From contig OX578135.1 of NCBI GenBank assembly GCA_951213105.1, positions 162,533,250-162,597,249 of the forward strand: a stretch of 64,000 nucleotides of DNA, read 5' to 3'. The position numbers and the translations under genes were made by a program. The notes beneath the pieces are model-generated. The model ran no database searches, was not told the DNA's origin, and saw nothing but the letters and a program-made list of their open reading frames with translations. This DNA comes from Amaurobius ferox. Taxonomy: Eukaryota > Arthropoda > Arachnida > Araneae > Amaurobiidae. How positions within the stretch are numbered: position 1 is the stretch's first letter; each line of letters starts with the position of its first letter. Shown here piece by piece: positions 1 through 15,200 of the stretch.

Positions 1-128
1 TATAATTTGATTGCCACCAATAACTTTTTTTTTTGGAGGGCATTTTAATATAATAACCTTCTCCCCATTTCAAAATTGTATTCTCTGATTTTGTTACTTA
101 ATTTGGCTGTCTGAATATTCTTTTGTAG

Positions 129-212
129 GAGATTCGTTTGCAACGGCGGGACTCAGAGATACAACAGTTGAAGCAAGAGCTGGATAATAAGTTGCTCCTA
201 TGCTCTGATTTG
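129..212 (+). CDS. Rbp: Rbp exon A, coiled coil
   Basis: Acceptor TTTTGTAG and donor GTAATA bound 84 nt, phase 0-0, 28 residues beginning EIRLQRRDSEIQQLKQELD. The heptad-like spacing of Leu/Ile and charged residues indicates coiled coil. It must be preceded by an upstream exon, since the acceptor is clear and the frame begins without a Met. Confidence 0.88.
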
Positions 213-3200
213 GTAATATTTTTGCTATTGATATTATTTTTTAACTTGCATTATCAAACTTATATACCAGTTAATATTTTTAGCCTGATTAGAGAAGATC
301 CAAACATTAATTTTATCCAGAGAAATTAAATAAATGTAGTTTGGAAGTTATTGCTGTATTTGAAATTAGACTGCTTGTTCATATAGGAACACCGTTTGAA
401 TTTGACATTAGAAGAACAAGGGAAGGTTGAAAAGCACAACAAGAATCTTGAAAAGCTCTTGCAGCAATTAGATCCGGTAATAATTGATTTCATAATAACT
501 ATTAAACTTACGGTAACTGATATTAATTTCTGTGTTTTTACTTATGTGTTATCGTAAATGGTAAAAATGTTTCTGTATTGAATAAAAAATATATACTATT
601 TTTAAGTTTGTTTTGAAAAAGAATCATCATCATAGTGAAATGAAAAAGTACTGAGGCATTACCACCTCAATGTAATGGTAAGTGGATTATTATTTGGCGA
701 ATTTTTCAGACTCGTTTGGCTATTTTTAGATATTATTTGACAACACTTGTGCCAGTAGCACGATGTGTTTTGATGATGTTCATTATCGAGTAGAATCCCG
801 TCACTGAATCTGTTTCACCCATTCATGAAGTCACGAGCTGCCACTAATCGGTTGCTTCCTTCAGTTTCTGTTCTGCTTAATTCTGCTATATTTTACAGTT
901 CGAGCTAATTTTATATTCTAATGCTATTTATATCCATAGCGACAGTGTAAGTTCAAATTGTCATTTTTCTACATAGGTTTTATTTTTCCCGATAATGTTT
1001 CATTATTTCTTCATAGCAAATAACGCTATGAAAATCATAAGTTACGAATAATTTGGATTATAATCATTTAAATCTAATTTTAGTTTTCGAAGTAATTTAT
1101 TTACACAAAATATCCATAGCAATACGTGCATTCGTTCTTCAGTTATTGTGTCCCCACCTCATAAACAGCCACAGACCTTTTTTCGAAAAAGTTCAAGCAG
1201 TTTCTCGAGTTCAAAATTTTGGGAGAAATTTCGCTGTGGAAAAAACACTGTCTTCGCAGACAGCCGTGGCGAATTGGCAACCATAGACAGTTTCTTACGA
1301 TGGCAACCCTAATATTTTGTGCTTACACAGTGTTCCTTTCGATGCCAAGACCAGCAACGCGTTTTCCGTTTACCATACACAGCCAAAGCTGTCTGGATGC
1401 CGGGCAAACAAAACAAATACCGCCCACAGACAAAGAAGACCCCTGCCACAGAATTCTGTGACACCACTAAAGAACTAGAATCACTTGATTACTCCTCGAA
1501 GGACACCACCAATCGTCTTTTTTTTTTTTTTTTTTTGCTTCCGCTCTCTCACGTGCCTTTGCTTGTACTTCCGCTTTGTGAAATAAGCTTTTTGTGAGTT
1601 GTATATTCGTAATGGACAGAATATAGTTTCCTGTATTTCTTTAATATTCTTTGATCTGCTGTTTTACTGCACCTAAAATGGTAAAATTATTTGATATGCC
1701 TGGATGTAACAGTGCCGAACAGGGTTGCCGAATATCTTGGATATTTCTAGACTGTGATGGAAGATGCCGAGAGTACGGAACTCTTGTGAAGCCGGTCTCA
1801 AATTTGAGGCTCATGCGAGACCACCGATGTTTTAAGACCAAGAGATCTGTGTGTCAAACATGACCACGAAATTTACAACAAACCACCACTGCCAGGTAAT
1901 GACCCCGTAAATAGGTTGATAGTCTAAAGGTGAAGTGAAAGTGACACACATTTTCCGGCGAAAAAACGCGGACCATAGAAATATTGGAAAACACTGATGG
2001 AAGTGAAATAAGTTAACATGAAAAAATAAATAAACCTCTGTATTCTGTTCATTTTGTCTTTCCATATTGGTACGCCAATAATTTGAAAACTAACATTATA
2101 TGTTATTTTTATTAATAAAATAAAATTACTTTAAATTTTATGTGCATATTGTACACAGACATAATATTACTTGACCAAAGTCAAAGATGCAAGATAACAT
2201 ACTAAGAACAAAAAGTATATTTCAGAAATTTATAGAAAATATTTCCTTCAACATGACATTAAAATAGCCATCATTTACTTTGGAAGGAGCATATATACTT
2301 ATGTTGCAGTTGATATATATGAACCATGCCCTTTACAAATAAGCTAATGTTGGTAAAATGTGTGTTTTGCATATGCATAATTTTAGTGGGAAAAAAATAC
2401 CTTAAATTTGAATTTGTGCAAACTGGATTAAAATTGAAATAGTATTTCCCATTGTAAAAAGTTTTTTTTTTATTATTCCACGATACATTGATATTTACTA
2501 TTTGTGTAAAAGATGTGTAAATACCTGTGTAAAACTGATTGCATACATAACTTTATTAGTAATTATTTTTCCTTTACAGTGTTTGTGCCAATATCTGTCT
2601 ATAGTTTATTTTTCTTCCTTAGGTAGATGAAGAATGCTCAAAACTTTTAAACTGCTGTGATATTCTTTCCAGTCATTTCAACCTGGCCAAGTCAGATTTT
2701 GACATTCACCAGAACAAAGTGAACAATCTGGAGACTCTTGTGAAGGTATAAATTTTATATTCATTCTATCTATTTATTTGTAAGAATTTCTCACCAGTAT
2801 TGTTTTGCATAGTTTTCCCTGTTATGCTTTATACAGTATCAGTTATTCAGGAGTTTTAAAATAAATACTAGATAACTGAAAGAATATAAATGAATAAGAA
2901 AAAGTAAAACAGAAAACTTGACTAATAATAAATTTCTGTTTAGATATCTGTTTAATTGTTAACTTCTGGTTTTATTCTATTATAGTATATATATATATAT
3001 TATTCTATCATTTGATTTTCATTATTATATCCTTATTATATACTATACATACATACATGTATATATATACATACATATTGTATATGTATATATATATTAT
3101 TTTTATCCATAGTTTTGGTCTATAGTTACGTATTTGTAACAAATATGCTAGAGATGGGATTTTTGTACTTACTCTAGTTTATGCATAGTTTTTGATGAAA

Positions 3201-6200
3201 AATATCAATTTTTATTTATATATATCTCTATATTAAAAAAATATAGCTGACGCCACCGCTGTTCGACAAATTTCTCGTTTCTCGAGATTCTTTGCTTCGT
3301 ACCCAAAAACTATTGCATATAAATATATGAAATTTGGTACACTTATAGAAAAAGCTTTGGGGAATATGCTGAAATAAACCATTTTTTGATATAAATTATA
3401 GTTTAAGAAATTGTCAAAGACAAAATATTTGAGCTGCGAGTTCATATCCTAGATAGACTAACAATTACAAGACCACAAATTTTTGCAGGCATGTACCTAC
3501 ATGGGTGAATTTTTGCAGGACGGATCCCCCCTATTTTTAATTTCGATGCAGTTCTTGAGATATTTTACTTTTTATTCACTTCTGAAGAGAACTTTTTTTT
3601 TTGTACCGACACGTCTAGCGATTTCTCTGTCTCGTACCATAAAAACTATAGCATACAAAAATATGAAATTTGGTACATTTATAGAGAAATAATAGGGTAA
3701 CACAATGAAATAAACCATTTATCAATTTAAGCTTTAGTTTAGCATGAAATAGCTCTCGAAGCAAGTTCATGATCAAGGAATTCAGGTTTTGGATTTCCTG
3801 GGCTAAGAAAAATCCCTGCTTTTTCCTCCTGCAGAAAATAGGCAGGGATACAATAGAGATTTTTGAAAGTAGAATTTTTAGGAAAGATAGATATGTGAGA
3901 GCAGTGAGTAGGAGGCGAAGCCTCCCGAAGGGGGTTGCACGAGCAGGGGGCGAATCTCCTAGTATATATATATATATATATATATAATAGAAGATTTTTA
4001 TGATTACTTGTAATATATATATACCCGAGAAATACCAAAGAAAATTGCTTGTAAACTGAAGGTAAAGGTAAATAAATTGCAAAACAGAAGCCTGGTGTAG
4101 CACGATGAGCTATGCAAGAAATTTGGAAATTGAATAAATGGAATCTAGTGAAAATAAAAGGAATAAAATGAATATGAAAAGCATTTCTGAAACCACGTAC
4201 GTTATATATACAGGGTGTCCCAAAAAGATTGAAACACGCTTTAATTCTTTACCTGTTGGAGATAAGTGGGCAATGTAAATTGCGAAAATGTTGAAAGTAA
4301 GGTAGGAAATAAGACTACGTTAATGAAATTGTCCTCCCATTCATTTTCAAAAAGTTACACTTTTTAAATTTTTATACGACCCCTTAGATAAATTTGGTCA
4401 ATCAGAAAATTTTTATTTTTAATGCAACAAGGACACAAGAACATTAAAAAAAAACACATATCTGTATCTTTAAAATCAACTGAATTATGATAAAGGAAGA
4501 AATTTGACTTATGCCACTTTTCCGTACCATGTGAAAGGCTGTTTCATCAGTGAAAATAGGGATCATAAACAAATTGACGATGAAAATTGTTTAGATAAAA
4601 AAAAAGTACTTAATTATCGAAAAAGTACTTAATTATTGTAAAGTACTTGCGAATCCATGATTACATCTTGAGCTTAATCGGAATTCGCAAAAATGTCTCC
4701 TATGTATTATCATTCAGCTTTATTTTTTTTGTGATATATCACAAATTTACATTTCTAATTTAATATATGGTCCCCATTCACAATGTTCAATTTTCAATTA
4801 AATATAACTCACTCAATTTTAAAGATACAGATATGCAGGTTTTTTTAATGATCTTGTTGCATTAAAAATAAAAATTTTCTGATTGACCAAATTTGTCTAA
4901 GGGGGTCGTATAAAAATTTAAAAAGTGTAAATTTTTGAAAAGGAATGGGAGAACTATTTCATTAACATAGTCTTATTTCCTACCTTACTTTCAACATTTT
5001 TGCAATTTATATTGCCCACTTATCTCCAGCAGGTAAAGAATTAAAGCGTGTTTCAATCTTTTTGGGGCACCTTGTTTATACACACATACATATATATATA
5101 TATACACACCCTGTTGCAAAAAAATATATATAACCATGGAAAATTGGGTAGATCGATAGAAAAGGCCCCATTCGGGTTTTTTTCTGAGTACAAAAATGCA
5201 CCAAGTAGGTGCGATTCTCCATGTTTAGACATTAACTCTTCTCAACCCAGGTGACATTTATAGTCCCGTGCTTTTAAAAGAGGCTCCTCCTACCAAAGAG
5301 GCATATTCTACCGTTTTCTGAACTAGAATTTTGAATGTAAATGATAGTAGAATTCAATTTGAATAAAAATGAATAATACTCATAAACAGGTTACAAAATA
5401 AGATTTTTTTATGTGACATATGTTTTTAATGTGACACGTGAAAACCGATTTTTAAAATTTGAATTATTTTTTGTTGTTGTTATTTAATGTTTTATGGGAT
5501 TTTGACCGTTTTTTCCCCTTTTTTCTCCACCATCCAGACGTCATAGAAAAAAACAAATCACACGACCAGAAAGAGCAGACAATTGCGAGTAAAAATATAT
5601 CAATTTCAAATCTCAGGGACAAATTCTAATATTTTTTAAAGATTTTAAAACAAAAGTCACTTTCGACTCAAAAAAACAAACTTTCATTTTTAAATCCTCG
5701 CGTCGAGAAAAGTTCCGACAATTTCGACTAATAATTTGCATTTTTAGAAAGCTCAAATACCAGGCTTTAAGAAAATTGTTGACTGTTAGACTGATGTTGT
5801 CATGGAATTCATTGTTGGGGATGCCCAGGGTGAACTGCTTTTCATAGCAGTTCGCTATGACATTCGCTTTTTCTAGGTCTGAGAAGGCCATTCCCGTGTT
5901 GGTGCTCAGAGGCGGCAAGCGCGCGAATGGTCTTCTCACACATTTGATCTCCTTCCAGATAGTTTTGTCGTGGGGGGAAAGGGATTCTAAAAATTATTTC
6001 CACCTATTTTGACTATACTTAGCAATATCACTGCGGATGGTTCTGTTAAGGGAGTTAAGACGGTTTTTGATGAGAGGGTTCCTGGTAGCCTGCCATTGCC
6101 TACGGATGTCGTTATGGGTTTGGATTTTAATTTTTATATAATGGGGAAGGGAGTTATAGCTGGGGGGGGGGGGGGGGAGAGAGAGGAGGCGTCGGCGAGG

Positions 6201-9200
6201 GATCTTTGGATCTCACAGGTGAGTTTATGGACCGCAGAGTCAAGGTCGGCGGGGCCGCAGATTTTAGGGTTAAGGAGGGTGGAGTTAGTGAGATTGAATT
6301 AAAATTTCTTCCAATTTACGGAGGGGGGGGGGTATCAGAAACGGGCAGAAGGGTGTTAAGGTGGATGGGGAGGTGGTCAGAGTTGAGTTCGTCGAGGGTT
6401 TCCAAGGTATACGGGAAGTGCATGTTTTTCATGATGGCGAAGTCAATGGTGGTGGGGGTGGCAGAGAGGGAGAAATGGAGTCCGTTGTCAGTGATGAATT
6501 TGTAGATTTGTCTGCCATAAGTGTTCCTCCGACGACAGTTCCAGCTGGTGTGATGGGCGTTGAAATCTCCGATGCAGATGATATACGATGATGATTGCTG
6601 TAAATTTGGGTAAGGTCCAGTACAAGGTCCACATGCTGACACGGTTTAATGTAGAGGGATCCAATGATGAAGGGCGACTGGTTGGGGAGGGTCAACTTAA
6701 TTAACTTGTTCTCAACAATTACTGTGTTAATGGTGTTAAGCTCATGGTGCGGAAGGTTATTTTTAACATATATAGAAACTCCACCGTGAGCACAGTTAGT
6801 ACTGCGCAGCACAGTGCAGTTTCTATAGTTGGCTATTTTGAGGATGGGGGGGGGGGGGGGAACGACCAGGTCTAATCTCCTGAACAAGGATGATGTCAAC
6901 AGGGTTGTTTAGGACGAAGTCCCTGAGCTCGATGATTTTTTGATGGAGGCCGTTCCTTATAAAGTGAATTGAGTTTCTACTTAACATCTTTCATCTGTCT
7001 TCAATTTACAAATGAACATTTTTCACTTGAGGTTTTGCTGCATATGTCTGTGTTTGAACGAAACTTAACTACCTCGTTCAAATTAACATCATACCTTCAA
7101 AAGGAAATTAAATTTACGAATCGAATCTTTTAAATTTTTCCATCATGATCCTGGCTGTGAGTACACATATCAAAGGAGTCCCTTTCCTAGGGTTACTGGT
7201 ATAGAAATCCTCAGAATCTCACAGTTCACAAACATTAGAATAAATTCACTTTACAAATCAATTTTCAAGACCCCCGCCCCCCTCCCCCAGAATGTTATTT
7301 TTCTTCTTAAAATTTCATTATTAGTTTTAACATCATTAAACTAAAACAAACTTTGTTAACTCCACGGGGTTGTGGCTCCAGCGAGTTTGCTGCGGTCAGA
7401 ATTTTCAAGGGTAGCGAACAGGCTGGTCGCCTAAGATGGCTAATAAAATATAATAGAGTGAATAAATTTGTGAATTTTTTTTTTTTTCTCTTTAAATTTT
7501 GTTTTTATAATTTATATTGTACGTTTGAACGACATATTCGAATCTATTGCTAATTCCTAAAATACATATTCTATTTATATGTATAACACAACTTTAAATC
7601 ATACAGGATTTTATATCCACTTACCCTTATGTATGTGAGGATTTGTAATATAACAAACTTACTAATAAAAGAAATATAAATGCAATATTTAGACCTATTA
7701 TCAGGTTTTATCAACGAGTTTTCCCATCTGTTGGTCTCTCTCTCCCCAGCTTCAGAGATGGGGTGACCGCAGCAGGATAAAAAATATACAAACAGTGTGG
7801 AACCTGAGATGGTTCGCCTGTTGGATAAGTTCCGAGATAATTTGTAAATTATGAAACCAGACTGCAGTTGACTGAAGATAGGATAGAAGTTTAAAAAAAA
7901 CCACAATTAATTTATTCAAGCGTATGAAAACTTTAGAATGATCCTCTTTAATGAATTAAACATACTTTAAAGGAAAATGAATAATGTGATACCCTGACAG
8001 GGCAGGGCCTGACCAACTCAGGTGCACACGCAGCAGCCCAAATTAAGCAGTTGCAACATTGAAAAATTAATGACTTCTTCCTGATAAAAACATTTATGCG
8101 AAAGGAAAAGGTTTTCCCAGTGAATAGATCAATTTTGGGCATATATAGGGGTTACTGCTTTAATTCAAGATCTATAGCATGTTGTCTTCTTGGCTATAAT
8201 GAAAAAATTGCCAATAATTTTAAATTCCATTAAATTATGTAAGGAATTAATTTTATATACATTTTTCTAGAATGCAAATATGTTGAGAAAATATTTTTGT
8301 TCACTTCATATATATCGAGAGGGGGGAGGGGGGACATGGGTGTTTAGCTATACCATTGGGATTTGGGGATTTTTTTGTCTCTGACTGTTAAAAGTTATTT
8401 GTAACATTTTAGGGTAATAAAAACTTCTCCTTTGCATGTTATAGATTTCAATATATATTTTCACAATATAAACCTTGAAACATGTCTTGCATTGTTAATT
8501 TTACTGCAATATATTATGGTTTGGGTGTGTGTTCTGTAATAACTTGATTATTTATGATTATATGAGATATTTTGAATACCTATACTAGCATTAAGTTAAG
8601 TCTAAGCTTTATGTATACAACGTGTCATAATATTTTGCAATATTAATATTGCATTATAAAAGCAAACTGCCTTATTTCTGTTTATTGAATGAAAATGTTA
8701 CTTATTGTGTATTCTGTGACAATACAGGAGTAAAATAGAAGCAATAAAATAAGTAGTTAAGTTAAAAGTTATTAAACTCAATTGTTATTTTGAAAATTCT
8801 TCACCGAGAACTTAGATTGGACGGAATCGTTTCATGTAACTTGTTTCACCCTCACATTTAAAGTTATGTCCAATGATTTAGCCAGTTCACCCGTCAAATC
8901 AAAGAAAACTCTATAGAGAAAAAGAAATAATTTCTTCATTTATCATAATTGTTTTTAAGTGAAATATGAACCTATAATATACCAAAAGACATTTAAAAAT
9001 CTCATGTTATTTAAAAAAGAATAGAAATGCTTTTGCTGTACTGAAAAACTTTATCAGGCTTTCAAAACAAATCTAGAGGATCATCCTGATGTCTAAAAGT
9101 GTGTGTTTGTTTTTTCCATTAGTTATGATAAAGCTGCTCTTTTAGTGAGCACAAAACTACATTTAGGCATTTTTACAAACATAGTATAGAATTATAAGAA

Positions 9201-12200
9201 AGAAAAACATGTGTTCACAAAATATCGGACTATAAAGTATTAAAGGTACTACATACATAGGACAGTTACATAAAAAAGAGGTGCAACCGTTTTCACTTAA
9301 TTGGATAACCAATATTCACATACCTTGCTTATATGCATAGAATCTTGTGGAACAAAAGCAAACCCCATAGGGTTAGTGTTAAACATACCCGTTTTATCAC
9401 ATAGCAATCCCCAGTTAATTACATAAAAGCTGAAACACCAATCTCAAGTTTAAATTTAGTTCCATCATTATACAGTTGGAAGGCATGAGAGGAAAAGCAA
9501 TAAATCACCAAACTAGCAACCTCCAGTTTTTCCCTGTGTAGTTCAAAAGGTATATATGTAATAAATAGTAATAATGTATTATGTATATAGTAATAAATGA
9601 TTACTATTTATTATGTAAATTGTTATAATTATTTTATATTCATTATCTTTATAGTATATAAGAGATATTAATCTGTATCCACTTAATCACATACAACAGA
9701 GTGAAACTAGGTATATGCAATTAAGCGGGGCTAACTGTACTATATATTCTATGCATTCCTTTAAAAATAAAGAACACATCTATATTTAAAAAAAAAATAC
9801 TTTTATCACTATATGTTTGTATATTAATAAAACAGATGCTATAAAGATAAATAAATAAATATACTATAAAGATAATAAATATAAAATAATTATAACAATT
9901 TGCATAATAAATAGTAGTCATTTATTACTATATACATAATACATTATTACTATTTATTACATATATACATTTTGAACTACACAGGGAAAATATACCTGTC
10001 ACCATATTTCATAAATTATGTGAAAAATGTTTAAAGTTTCATTAGAGTAATTTCATCTGTATTCTAGTATTTTAATTGTTCTTTAAGAAAGATTTTTCCT
10101 ACATTCATACAATTTTTCATTATATGTTTCTTCTTTTAATTCTCCAAAATTAAAATTTTAGAAGTTTTTCTTCAACTTTTTCATTTGTTTAACTCATATT
10201 TATGCATTTGTAGCATATGCGAGAAGCCGCTGAAGGGCGGAAGGAGCTAGAAAAACAATATGGTGATGCTGTGGCTGAATTACAAAAGAAGCAAGATGAA
10301 ATTCGTCATATTTCTTCTAGCAGGATGGACAAACACACTCATGACACTATTCAGTCTCTCGAGGTTATTTATTTCTAAAATATCTTTAAATTTACCTTAT
10401 ATATGTACTGTTATAAATATACTGAATAATTTCATCATTTACATGAATGATGAATTGTAATATGCTTGTCTGTTGTAAAGTTAAAATACTTTTTGCAAAC
10501 ATTTCCTTTTATTGACATCAATTTTATTAGTGTAAACTTTTATGAGTTTAATTTTATCTGGTAGCCACTCAATTTGCTTGCCAGTTGTTTTCCTCATGTT
10601 TGACCTCATATTTATGCTGAACTCATATACAAGGAGAAGGTATTTTCCACAGCTGTCTGTTGCAACCGTTATTTAGTTTTATCACATTGATCAATCAGAT
10701 TGCTAGCAATTTGTTTGTGTCAGAATTGTGCATTGAAGAAAGTCTTCATCTTCAATTGAGGTGGCAGTTTTCAACAAAAGAAAAGGAATTTTCTTGCAAA
10801 GGGCCATTTTTACAAATTACCAATCTTGATTGTAGCTTATTTATTACCAATTATTTATTTACTAATCAATTCTATATCTATATATGAGTAGATCTATGAT
10901 GACCCTCTATATATTAAACAAAAAAGTAATTTTTTTCAGATAAGTTGGTACAAAATGTAAAACCATTGAAGATACTGTTTTAAAATTTTATAAATTTGTA
11001 GACAGACCAGCAGTTTGCCAAAAAGTATTTTTTTTCATAACTAACAGTTCTTAAAATGTCTAAATTTTTAATTAGATCAAAGGTGTTTTTAACAATGAAA
11101 GAATCTTTTAGTAAGAGAAGTAATAGTTTTTTTAATAATTGGTTGATTCTTCTAGGCAAATTGAAAAAAAAAATTCATTTTATTTTAATAATGTTATCTT
11201 TGGTTAGTTTTACACGTAATCTTAATTGTTTGATTATATATGTAATTGTTCATTTGTAAAGATATATTTAATTTATTGAAAATATATTTAATATTTTACA
11301 TATGTATAATTCTGTAAGTTTAGATGAAAACAATATTTAAAAAGAAAATTCTTCTATATAACAACAGAAAAGTATTTATTTAAGCTTAAAGTCTGGTGTG
11401 ACTGTTTTTAAATTTTATGTATAGTCAACTCTATTTATTGGGATTACATTGGGTTCCTGACTATTTAATAACACTAATCGTATAATAACATTAAACAGTG
11501 AAAATTAAATCAAATAAAAGCATTGAAGTAATGGGACAAATTTAATGAAAATATACTAAAAGCAGTGGGATATATACTTAAAATCTTCATTAACAACATA
11601 GGTTCAGAAAAATTTATAAATAATAGATTGCCTGAAGATTTTTGTAAAAGTTATTTTATAAAATGTTCATATTCATAACGCTTTTTAAACTTTTCTAACT
11701 GATGCAGTACTCTAATTTTAATATATACAGAGCTCTCTTATCTTAGCACTTGTCGGGACTTTTTCATCAATTTCATCTTATTCTTTTGAATCTGTTTGTA
11801 TATTATTGTGTTTGGATCTGTCAGAGAAAGAGATTGACAGATGTCATCCTCCATCATTGATGCTGCAATTTGAAAGTTTGCACTAATATTCATCTAAACT
11901 TTGAATACCACATTACTCACAAGTTAAGTTGTTAGGTTAAGATATGAGCTTTCTTATGTTTCTCTATTTCTTCGTGGTGCCTCATCTTTTTAAAAATGAG
12001 CATATTTAGAACAGTTCTTGAATGATCGTTTTGAGGCTTGGTCTGATGGCATATTCAGCAGATGTAGGGTATCAAGAATATGGGTTTTCCTTGCTAACTG
12101 AATTGTATTTTCTTCATGTTCTTCCATGTTATCATGGATTTTAGCCCTCATTTCTGTGTGATAATATGCTTTCATCGCTTGAACAACAGATAAGGAATTG

Positions 12201-15200
12201 TTTATGTTCACATGGTTCAATAAAAATTTATAATAAACTGCTTATTTTAGAGGAAAAGATATGAAACCCAGAACAACACTCTGGCATTCCTGCACAAACT
12301 AATTTTTGCCTTTTGCAACAGTCTGCACAAACTGATTTTTTCACTTCCAGAGAACGTATTTTCGACCATTGATATCTATTCAAAAATGATCTTTTTCTAT
12401 TCCTGAAAACATTAATTTTGGTTGCATTCTATACCCTCTTCCCATCCTATCAAATTCCTTTTGTCAATCATTTGAAAAAATTCCATTTAAATCTCCATTA
12501 TGTCACTCCAAGAAACCTAAATCAATCGACCACACTGATAGTGTTAGGCTAGGAAGAAAAGTCACATTACCTGCCTGGAACATTTTCATCATATTAAGTA
12601 AATTATTGTATACAACTGGTTGGGTCTTGGCAATCTGATAATGATAGCCAAATGATTCTATTATCTATGATCACAATGAATGGTGCCTACTTTATCTTTA
12701 TCTTTTCATAATGCAAAAAGAAAATAGTAGCACATTAACTTTTCTATTATCTATTTTTCAGTCTAAAGTTCGTGAATTACAGAAGAAATGTGAACTACAA
12801 AATGTTTTGCATGAAGAATTGGCTCTTGAAATGACTTCTCTTCGACGGTCACAAGTTAAGCAAGCTTGGCGATCTCAGCGTTCTCATTCTGCTGATGTAA
12901 GATTTTATTTTATTTTTTGAAAAATATGCTTTCTAAAAATAAATATTAGAATTATCAAATATTATAACTTAATAATGGAAAGTTTAAATGCATTTGTGCA
13001 CACATACAAAAAAAGAAAAATCAGCTCTCATGTTATTCATATTTTTATGCCTCAAAAAATGTTTATACAGTAGAGTCTCCATTCAACAGACTTCCATTTA
13101 ACAAAGTTTCCAATTTAATGAAATTTTCTACAGAACCTTAACTTTGAACTACATTTACATGTTATTTACTCTCCATATTACAAAAGATAATTTCTATATA
13201 ATAAAGTTTTTACAACTTTTTTTTTTTTTTTTTTTTTCAATGTTTCGCGACTTCTGATTTGTCGAGTTCCAACAAAATCAACCAAATCGACTGCCGTAAC
13301 CTCACACACCCTTGCTCTATTACAAGAAATTCCCACAACAAAGGGAAGGGAATTGCTTCCTTCCTTATCTTTGAGGGGGAACCATATGACACGGCAGGGA
13401 GGTGATGCAAACTGCATTCCACAGGGTAAAACTGGTTTTCGTTGTGGACCTGATTCCTGACTGTGTGGGACACATTCTTTTTCAATCAGTGCACGTATCT
13501 CTCACCTGTGTGCTAACTCTCTCAAAATGTCTTAACAGAAATTGTTTGTGTCTTTCGGATAAAGCAAAACTTGTAGATGATGTTGATAAAGGAATGAGGA
13601 AGAAGATGTAGCTTTAAAGTACGATATAGCAGCAAGCAAGAATTAAGCAGTGTGTCAAGAATTTAAAAAAAATCATTCTTCAATCATTTAGCATGAAAGC
13701 AGTAGTATGAATGTAAACAGAAGAAGATTTAAGCAATGTTCATATGAAGACATCAATGCCTCTATATTAAAATGGGTAAGGATAATTCGATATAAGAATG
13801 CACCTGTCTCCAATACAATGATCCAGCAAAAAGCTATCGATTTTGCTCAGGAATTGGGACATTAAAATTTTCAAGCTAGCATTGGATGGCTTGATAAATT
13901 TAAAAAGAGATATGGAATATCTTATAAAATCAATCATATCAAGAGAAAGTGCAGATGTTTCTCAAGAGATGTGTGAAAAATGGAAAAAAAAAAAGCTGCA
14001 AAATTTTTAAACAAATATGGTGCAAAAAACATCTTGGCTGATGAAGCAGGATTGTTTTTTAAATGTCTACTGAATAAAACTTTAACATTTAAAGTCGACA
14101 AGTGCTTCGGAGGGGAAAATAGCAAACAGAGAATAGTTTTGTTATGTGCGAATATGACTGATGAAGAAAAATTAAAACCGTTAGTAATTGGTAAAAGTCA
14201 AAAACCCATATGTTTCAAAGGAACAAAATCTTTAGAGGTTGACTATCATTTCAATAAAAAGTCATGAATGACTTCTACAATTTTTGGAGAGTGGCTGTAA
14301 AATTGGGATAAACAATTGGAAAAGCAGTGTCGCAAAATTGTGTTACTTATAAACAAACATCCTGCACATCCACTAGACTGTTCTTCAAAATGCAAATTGA
14401 AGAACATAAAGGTTTTTTTTCTTCTGGCCAAGACTTTAGCCATTGGATCAAGGCATTATAAAAAATCTTAAAGAGTTCATTATCGAAAAAGAATCCTACA
14501 AAAAGTTATTCTTGCCTTAGAGAGCAGCCAGTGCATAGACGATTGTATTAATTTAAGAATCTCCATATCAGAGATGACGAAAGCTTGGCAATGTAATGCG
14601 ACTGCATCTACTATAAAGAACTATTTTGTTAAAGCCGGTTTCAAAAGTGATGATGATGAATCCAAGTGCTTGGCAATTTTGAAAGAAAAATGGCAGTATC
14701 TGAAAGACATGGGATCTGTTGAAGAAGGTATAGAGCTGTCTAATTTTCTCCATATTGATGAAGACATTGGGATTGCTGAATATCCCAAAGAGCATAACAT
14801 ATTGCAAAGTGTTAGGAAATGTAATGAAGACACTACAGTGAGTGATGAAGATGATAATGAAGAGGTTATTAAAAAAACCCTTCACAACAGGAAATGCTAA
14901 CAGCATTTGATACAATACGAAGGGGATTACAGTTTCAAGAAAATGTTACAGATGGTGTGTTTCAGTCTTTACAAAAGTGTGAAAATTTTTATGAAAAATG
15001 TGTTCTTTATAATAAACCTGTACAAAACAGGATTACAGACATTTTTACAGTTTAGGATATGTGTTAAAGTCAATAAAGTGGATATATAAGTTTCAGTCTT
15101 TGTTTTTTTCTCGTTTTTATAACTTAATTTACAAATTTCTATTTAACAAATTTTCTTTATAACGAAGTTTTTAAGTGAAATGATGAGACTTCGTTAAATT

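Noticed and set aside
3905..3962. Helitron 3' end at CTAG 3959-3962
   Set aside because: The hairpin is about 33 nt from CTAG and no short hairpin lies at the usual 6-12 nt, unlike the 17108 and 41367 ends.
3615..4103. 162-residue minus-strand protein
   Set aside because: It runs through a (TA)n tract and repeat termini, with a hydrophobic low-complexity composition and no motif.
6009..6591. Plus-strand Gly/Val-rich proteins
   Set aside because: They are antisense shadows of the minus-strand retrotransposon endonuclease and are inflated by poly-G runs.
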